DNA from: Misgurnus anguillicaudatus
Taxonomy: Eukaryota > Chordata > Actinopteri > Cypriniformes > Cobitidae
Direction: 5' to 3'
DNA length: 64,000 nucleotides
Assembly (NCBI RefSeq): GCF_027580225.2
Contig: NW_027395277.1
Location: forward strand, 62,001-126,000
The notes under the pieces were generated by a model. That model was given only the letters and a program-made list of their open reading frames with translations. It was not told the origin of the DNA and did no database searches. The position numbers and the translations under genes are program-made. This document shows positions 57,729-64,000 of the stretch, in pieces; position 1 is the stretch's first letter; the number at the start of each line of letters is the position of its first letter.

Positions 57729-59953
57729 GCTGCAAGCAGCGATGGAAGGGCCCTCGCACGCATGTGCACCGCTACCCTATGGCATTAGTAAAGCAGTGAA
57801 CCAGGGGGATATGAATTAAAGTGGGTAAATATAGGTAGATATTCAAAGGAAAATGTGCAGCAGGTGGCGCTATGACTGTACATGATTATTATTATATTGA
57901 CGTGTTCAGGCCGGGACCCTTAACACACGTCTGAAGTCTCGAGCAGATCGAACAATGTATGTCTGAATTACAACAGCTTTCTGTTTCATGGCGAAACATC
58001 ACACTTTGCCAGGCCGCCACGGACACGCCCTTCAACGAAAAGTCAAGATCTTCTGAATATATCATATTAAAGTCCTTAAGATCAGTATTACCAAAAATGA
58101 TGATGATTTGATTAAATATCTAAGAGCAGTAAATCACAGCGTAAAACATGGTATTTCCCCCTACCTCTAGGTGGCGCTATGATTAAAGCTGAATATTGGC
58201 ATTGAAATGTGTTCAGGCCAAGACCCTTATCAAACTTGTGAAGCATGGGGCAGATTGGACATTGTATACCTGAGTTAGAGCCACTTCCTGTTTCATGGCG
58301 AAAATGCCGAAATTTGTCAGGCTGCCACGGACACACCCTCTAACGAAAAGTCAAGATCTCCGCAATTTAACATCGCAAAGGCCTTTAGATGACATTGATC
58401 AAATATTACGATGATTGGATTAAATCTGTAGGAGAAGTTCATTAAAGTATGAAGCCTGGAAATGACCAAATTTGCACAGAAATCACAGCAAAAATTCAAA
58501 ATGGCCGACTTCCTGTGGGGTTTAGAGCTTAGCTTCAAGAGACTTTTTTGTAAGTCTTGGGGTGATAGATGATCCTACCAAATTTCATAGCTGTATGTTT
58601 TTCGTAGTGGGGGGGCTGTTCTTTTGAAATTTTGCAGGTGGCGCTATCGAGCCATTTCTACACGCCCACTTCTGGCGCCTATGCCACATGTAAATTTTCG
58701 CCACTTCTGACGTGTGTGCAACGTTTTATGACTTTTTGGGCTTGTTTAGCCTGTCAAAAATGCGATTCATTTAGCGATACTTGGTGAGGCCGCCATGGAC
58801 ACGCCCTTTAATGAAAAGTCAAGGTCGTTGTTTTTTATCATCACACAAGGTCTTGAGATTACACTGGTGAAATATGATGTTGATATGGTTAAATATCTAA
58901 GAGCAGTAAATCACAGCGTAAAACATGGTATTTCCTGCTGCATCTAGGTGGCGCTATGAGTGTTACTGAATTATGCCATGTTGATGTGTTCAGGCCTGGA
59001 CCCTTATCAAACGTGTGAAGTCAGGGGCAGATCGGACATTGTATGCCTGAGTTATAACAACTTCCTGTTTCATGGCGAAACATCACACTTTGCCAGGCCG
59101 CCACGGACACGCCCCTCAACGAAAAGTCAAGATCTTCGCAATTTATCAAGGAAAAGGGCTTAACATCAGTCAGACCAAATATGATGATGATTTGATTAAA
59201 TCTCTAAGAGCAGTAAATCAGAGCATAAAACATGGTATTTCCTCCTACCTCTAGGTGGCGCTATGAGTGAAGTTGAATATTGGCATTGAAATGTGTTCAG
59301 GCCAAGACCCTTATCAAACGTATGAAGCGTGGGCCAGATTGGACATTGTATGCCTGAGGTAGAGCCACTTCCTGTTTCATGGCGAAAATGCCGAAATTTG
59401 TCAGGCCGCCACGGACACACCCTCTGACGAAAAGTCAAGATCTCCGCAATTTAACATCGCAAAGGCCTTTAGATGAGATTGACCAAATATGACGATGATC
59501 GGATTAAATCTGTAGGAGGAGTTCGTTAAAGTATAAAGGCTGGAAATGACCAAATTTGCACAAAAATCAAGGCAAAAATTCAAAATGCCCGACTTCCTGT
59601 TGGGTTTAGAGCTTCGCTCCAAGAGACTTTTTTGTAGGTCTTGGGGTGATAGATGATCCTACCAAATTTCGTATCTGTACGTTTTTCGTAGTGGGGGGGC
59701 TGTTCTCTTGAAATTTTGCAGGTGGCGCTATCGAGCCATTTCTACACGCCCACTTCTGGCGCCTATGCCACATGTAAATTTTCGCCACTCCTGACATGTG
59801 TGCAAAATTTCATGAGTTTTCGAGCATGTTTCGCCCCTCAAAAATGCGATTCACTTTGGAGAAGAAGAAGAATAAATAATAATAATAATAATAATAATAA
59901 ACGGAGCAAAAACAATAGGGTCCTCACACTTGTGTGCTCGGGCCCTAATTAAA
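57729..59953 (+). repeat. Array unit 13 (A type)
   Basis: 2225 bp. Its second half is nearly identical to that of unit 14, at an offset of 2247 bp. Confidence 0.85.
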
Positions 59954-62203
59954 GCTGCAAGCAGCGATGGAAGGGCCCTCGCACGCATGTGCACCCCCAC
60001 CCTATGGCCTTAGTAAAGCATTGAACCAGGGGGATTTAAATTAAAGTGGGTAAATATAGGTGGATATTTAAAGGAACTTTGATGTGCCACACCTCTTGTG
60101 TGCAGCAGGTGGCGCTGTGACTGTAACTGATTGTTGTTATGTTGATGTGTTCAGGCCGTGACCCTTATCAAAAGTGTAAAGTATAGGGCGAATCGGACAA
60201 TGTATGCCTGAATTACAACAGCCTCCTGTTTCATGGCGAAATATCACACTTTGCCAGGCTGCCATGGACACGCCCTTCAATGAAAAGTCAAGATCTTCGC
60301 AATTTATCACGGCAAAGGGCCTAACATCAGTCTGACCAAATATGATGATGATTTGATTAAATCTCTAAGAGTAGTAAATCACAGCGTAAAACATGGCATT
60401 TTCTGCAACCTCTAGGTGGCGCTATGACTGAAGCTGAATACTGGCATTAAAATGTGTTCAGGTCAAGACCCTTATCAAACATGTGAAGCGTGGGGCAGAT
60501 TGGACATTGTATGCCTGAGTTATAACAACTTCCTGTTTCATGGCGAAAATGCTGAACTTTGTGAGGCCGTCACGGACACACCCTCCAACGAAAAGTCAAG
60601 ATCTCTGCAATTTAGCATCGCAAAGGCCTTTAGATAAGACCGACCAAATATGACGATGATCGGATTAAATCTGTAGGAGTAGTTTGTTGCAGTATGAAGC
60701 CTGGAAATGACCAAATTTGCACAAAAATCAAGGCAAAAATTCAAAATGGCCGACTTCCTGTGGGGTTTAGAGCTTCGCTCCAAGAGACTTTTTTGTAGGT
60801 CTTGGGGTGATAGATGATCCTACCAAATTTCGTATCTGTACATTTTTCGTAGCGGGGGGGGGCTGTTCGCTTGAAATTTTGCAGGTGGTGCTATCGAGCC
60901 ATTTCTACACGCCCACTTCTGGCGCCTATGCCACATGTACATTTTCGCCACTTCTGACATGTGTGCAACGTTTTATGACTTTTTGGGCTTGTTTAGCCTG
61001 TCAAAAATGCGATTCATTTACCGATACTTTGCGAGGCCGCCACGGACACGCCCTTTAATGAAAAGTCAAGGTCGTTGCTTTTTATCATCACACAAGGTCT
61101 TGAGATTACACTGGTGAAATATGATGTTGATATGGTTAAATATCTAAGAGCAGTAAATCACAGCGTAAAACATGGTATTTCCTGCTGCCTCTAGGTGGCG
61201 CTATGAGTGTTACTGAATTATGCCATGTTGATGTGTTCAGGCCTGGACCCTTATCAAACGTGTGAAGTCAGGGGCAGATCGGACATTGTATGCCTGAGTT
61301 ATAACAACTTCCTGTTTCATGGCGAAACATCACACTTTGCCAGGCCGCCACGGACACGCCCTTCAACGAAAAGTCAAGATCTTCGCAATTTATCAAGGAA
61401 AAGGGCTTAACATCAGTCAGACCAAATATGATGATGATTTGATTAAATCTCTAAGAGCAGTAAATCAGAGCATAAAACATGGTATTTCCTCCTACCTCTA
61501 GGTGGCGCTATGAGTGAAGTTGAATATTGGCATTGAAATGTGTTCAGGCCAAGACCCTTATCAAACGTATGAAGCGTGGGGCAGATTGGACATTGTATGC
61601 CTGAGTTAGAGCCACTTCCTGTTTCATGGCGAAAATGCCGAAATTTGTCAGGCCGCCACGGACACACCCTCTGACGAAAAGTCAAGATCTCCGCAATTTA
61701 ACATCGCAAAGGCCTTTAGATGAGATTGACCAAATATGACGATGATCGGATTAAATCTGTAGGAGGAGTTCGTTAAAGTATGAAGGCTGGAAATGACCAA
61801 ATTTGCACAAAAATCAAGGCAAAAATTCAAAATGGCGGACTTCCTGTTGGGTTTAGAGCTTCGCTCCAAGAGACTTTTTTGTAGGTCTTGGGGTGATAGA
61901 TGATCCTACCAAATTTCGTATCTGTACGTTTTTCGTAGCGGGGGGGCTGTTCTCTTGAAATTTTGCAGGTGGCGCTATCGAGCCATTTCTACACGCCGAC
62001 TTCTGGCGCCTATGCCACATGTAAATTTTCGCCACTCCTGACATGTGTGCAAAATTTCATGAGTTTTCGAGCATGTTTCGCCCCTCAAAAATGCGATTCA
62101 CTTTGGAGAAGAAGAAGAATAAATAATAATAATAATAATAATAATAATAAACGGAGCAAAAACAATAGGGTCCTCACACTTGTGTGCTCGGGCCCTAATT
62201 AAA
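59954..62203 (+). repeat. Array unit 14 (A type)
   Basis: 2250 bp. The last 1.25 kb duplicates unit 13 almost exactly, including the microsatellite and tail. Confidence 0.85.
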
Positions 62204-63524
62204 GCTGCAAGCAGCGATGGAAGGGCCCTCGCACGCATGTGCACCGCCACCCTATGGCCTTAGTAAAGCATTGAACCAGGGGGATATGAATTAAAGTGGG
62301 TAAATATAGGTGGATATTCAAAGGAAAATTGATGTGCCACAACGCCTGTGTGCAGAAGGTGGCGCTATGACTGAACCTGATTATTGTTAAATTGACGTGT
62401 TCAGGCCGGGACCCTTAACAAACGTGTGAAGTCTGGGGCAGATCGAACAATGTATGCCTGAATTACAACAGCTTCCTGTTTCATGGAGAAACATCACACT
62501 TTGCCAGGCTGCCACGGACACGCCCTCCAACGAAAAGTCAAGATCTTCACAATTTATCATCGCAAAGGGCTTAAGATCAGTCTGAGCAAATATGATGATG
62601 ACTTTATTAAATCTCTAAGGGGCGGTTTCCCGGACAGGGATTAGACTAGTCCTAGACTTAAACACTTTTAAGAGCTCTCCAAACGGAAAACAACTTGCAC
62701 TTACATATCTTAAAATACATCAGTGCCCTTTGTTTTACCTCAAAATGCAAACAGGCAATGTTTTAGTAAGGCATGTTTGTTAAAACTAGTTATATTTCCT
62801 AATTAAACTAAGGCCTAGTCCTGGATTAAGCTAATCCTGGTCCGGGAAACCGCCCCTATGAGCAGTAAATCACAACGCAAAACATGGCTTTTTCTCCTAC
62901 CTCTAGGTGGCGCTATGACTGACGCTGAATATTGGCATTGAAATGTGTTCAGGTCAAGACACTTATCAAACATGTGAAGTGTGTGGCAGATTGGACATTG
63001 AATGCCTGAGTTAGAACCACTTCCTGTTTCATGGCGAAAACGCTGAACTTTGTCGGGCCGCCACGGACACACCCTCCAACGAAAAGTCAAAAGCTCCGCA
63101 ATTTAACATCGCAAAGGCCTTTAGATTAGACTGACCAAATATGATGACGATCTGATAAAATCTCTAGGAGGAGTTCGTTAAAGTACGAAGCCTGGAAATG
63201 ACAAAATTTGCACAGAAATCACAGCAAAAATTCAAAATGCTCGACTTCCTGTGGGGTTTAGAGCTCAGCTCCAAGAGACTTTTTTGTAGGTCTTGGGGTG
63301 ATAGATGATCCTACCAAATTTCGTATCTGTACGTTTTTCGTAGTGGGGGGGCTGTTCTTTTGAAATTTTACAGGTGGCGCTATCGAGCCATTTCTACACG
63401 CCCACTTCTGGCGCCTATGCCACATGTAAATTTTCGCCACTTCTGATGTGTGTGCAAAATTTCATGAGTTTTCGAGTGTGTTTAGCCCCTCAAAAATGCG
63501 ATCCATTTTGGAGAAGAAGAATAA

Positions 63525-63558
<34 letters not shown>

Positions 63559-63613
63559 CGAAGCAAAAACAATAGGGTCCTCACACTAGTGTGCTCGGGC
63601 CCTAATAAATATA
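62204..63613 (+). repeat. Array unit 15 (A type), interrupted by a Harbinger-type MITE
   Basis: About 1.17 kb without the MITE at 62619. Its first 400 bp closely match unit 11. Confidence 0.85.
62619..62856. mobile_element. Harbinger-type MITE in array unit 15
   Basis: Ends GGGGCGGTTTCCCGGACAGG and CCTGGTCCGGGAAACCGCCC(C). Flanked by TAA (62616-62618) and TAT (62857-62859). Other array units read CTCTAAGAGCAG here, showing that TAA was the original target and the right copy mutated. 238 bp, non-coding. Confidence 0.88.
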
Positions 63614-64000
63614 GCTGCAAGCAGCAATGGCGGGCCCTCGCACGTTTTTTTTTTCCGCTACACGGTGCGTCCGAGAAAACGATGCACGGTGGACAAGGGC
63701 CTCAAGTGGGTAAATATCAGTGGGCTATTTAATGTTGTTACTGACCCATTTGGGGACTGTAGGTAAAAGAAACGCCACATTTTAGACAAACGGGGGGGCT
63801 AGTCAGCCACTAAATAGACACACCTTTATCTGACCTTTTTGTCAACACGTAACAGCCGACAACTCTGATGTGTGTGCCAAATTTGAAGTTAATCCAAACA
63901 CGCCAAGAGCCTTAAAAAAGCCTTAAATAAAAGTAAAGTTTGACGCGTTGCCATGGGAACAGCGTTCGAGATGTCAAAAATTCCTTCGCAATTTATCATC
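63614..64000 (+). repeat. Array unit 16 (B type), cut by the window end
   Basis: Head GCTGCAAGCAGCAATGGCGG, then the same sequence as the start of unit 5 (41338). The array continues beyond the window. Confidence 0.85.

Larger units (their letters stand above)
31186..64000 (+). repeat. Large head-to-tail array of composite repeat units
   Basis: Sixteen units start with a near-constant head, (G/A)CTGCAAGCAG followed by GATGGAAGGGCCCTCGCAC. Unit lengths fall near 1.1 kb and 2.0-2.3 kb once later insertions are removed. A-type units consist of modules of about 305 bp, each with GGTGGCGCTAT, GTTCAGGCC, a CACGGACAC stretch and GACCAAATATGATGATGAT. The last module has AAAATGGCCGACTTCCTGT, and the unit ends in a GAA or AAT microsatellite, sometimes followed by a hairpin tail ending GCTCGGGCCCTAATT. 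Short frames repeat in every unit but are not genes. The family looks interspersed-repeat derived. I cannot place it in a named class. Confidence 0.9.

Noticed and set aside
31957..63732. Dozens of 60-100 residue open frames with repeated peptides such as CSGQDPYQTCE
   Set aside because: They recur in every array unit in the same place, in several frames on both strands, with no start context, splice support or domain features. They are by-products of the repeat.
1..64000. CRISPR arrays, tRNA or rRNA genes, bacterial-type operons
   Set aside because: None seen. The regular repeats here are hundreds of bases long, contain microsatellites, and lack the short repeat-spacer pattern.
31186..64000. 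Interpreting the array as a cluster of zinc-finger or NLR exons
   Set aside because: No Cys2His2, NACHT or LRR patterns in any frame. Periodicity is from non-coding modules.

Overview
This window is vertebrate nuclear DNA, most likely from a teleost and probably a cyprinid. The evidence is spliced exons with GT-AG signals, a stonustoxin/MACPF-like (SNTX) coding exon of the kind expanded in fish, and BEL/Pao, DIRS, hAT, Harbinger-like and TTAA-flanked elements packed together. No bacterial-type genes, operons, CRISPR arrays or tRNA/rRNA genes were found. The species call is inference.

Layout. 1-840: a possible 5' end of an unidentified minus-strand gene, with two small predicted coding exons and a CCAAT-rich upstream region. 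1166-5468: an hAT element with a perfect 8-bp target duplication, containing a Harbinger-type element (1987-2740) and a very young non-autonomous LTR element (3471-5204). 5477-8560: intergenic or intronic DNA with short inverted-repeat elements and a DIRS fragment. 8563-10244: a large SNTX-family exon on the plus strand. 10411-17151: a Harbinger copy, then a decayed minus-strand BEL/Pao retrotransposon that landed inside a palindromic CCAGC-rich element. 17318-18275: four small plus-strand exons whose phases join the SNTX exon and encode a USP-like (ubiquitin hydrolase) Cys-box with Ser in place of the catalytic Cys. 18478-24439: a structurally complete but coding-dead DIRS element with inverted termini and internal complementary region, interrupted by a 647-bp hAT MITE. 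25837-29973: three or four transposons nested inside one another. 30857-30928: one more in-phase exon with a GC donor.

31186-64000: about 33 kb of head-to-tail repeat units (16 units, about 1.1 kb and 2.0-2.3 kb classes, plus a diverged B type). Each A-type unit is built from modules of about 300 bp. More than 50 copies of GGTGGCGCTAT in this array sit in contexts close to the CTCF core, and a YY1-like plus ETS-like string recurs in most units. Two hAT elements, a TA-flanked inverted-repeat element with a YqaJ-protein-like remnant, and a Harbinger-type MITE sit in the array with recognisable target duplications.

The host gene story is therefore one plus-strand transcription unit (SNTX core, FN3, USP-like fold) whose introns have been filled by mobile elements and whose 3' end is lost in, or lies beyond, the repeat array. 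The most unusual items are the SNTX-USP chimera with a Cys-to-Ser change, the candidate insulator-motif repeat array, and a palindrome with TGACGTCA cores and CGCGAGAG arms that recurs three times in different contexts.
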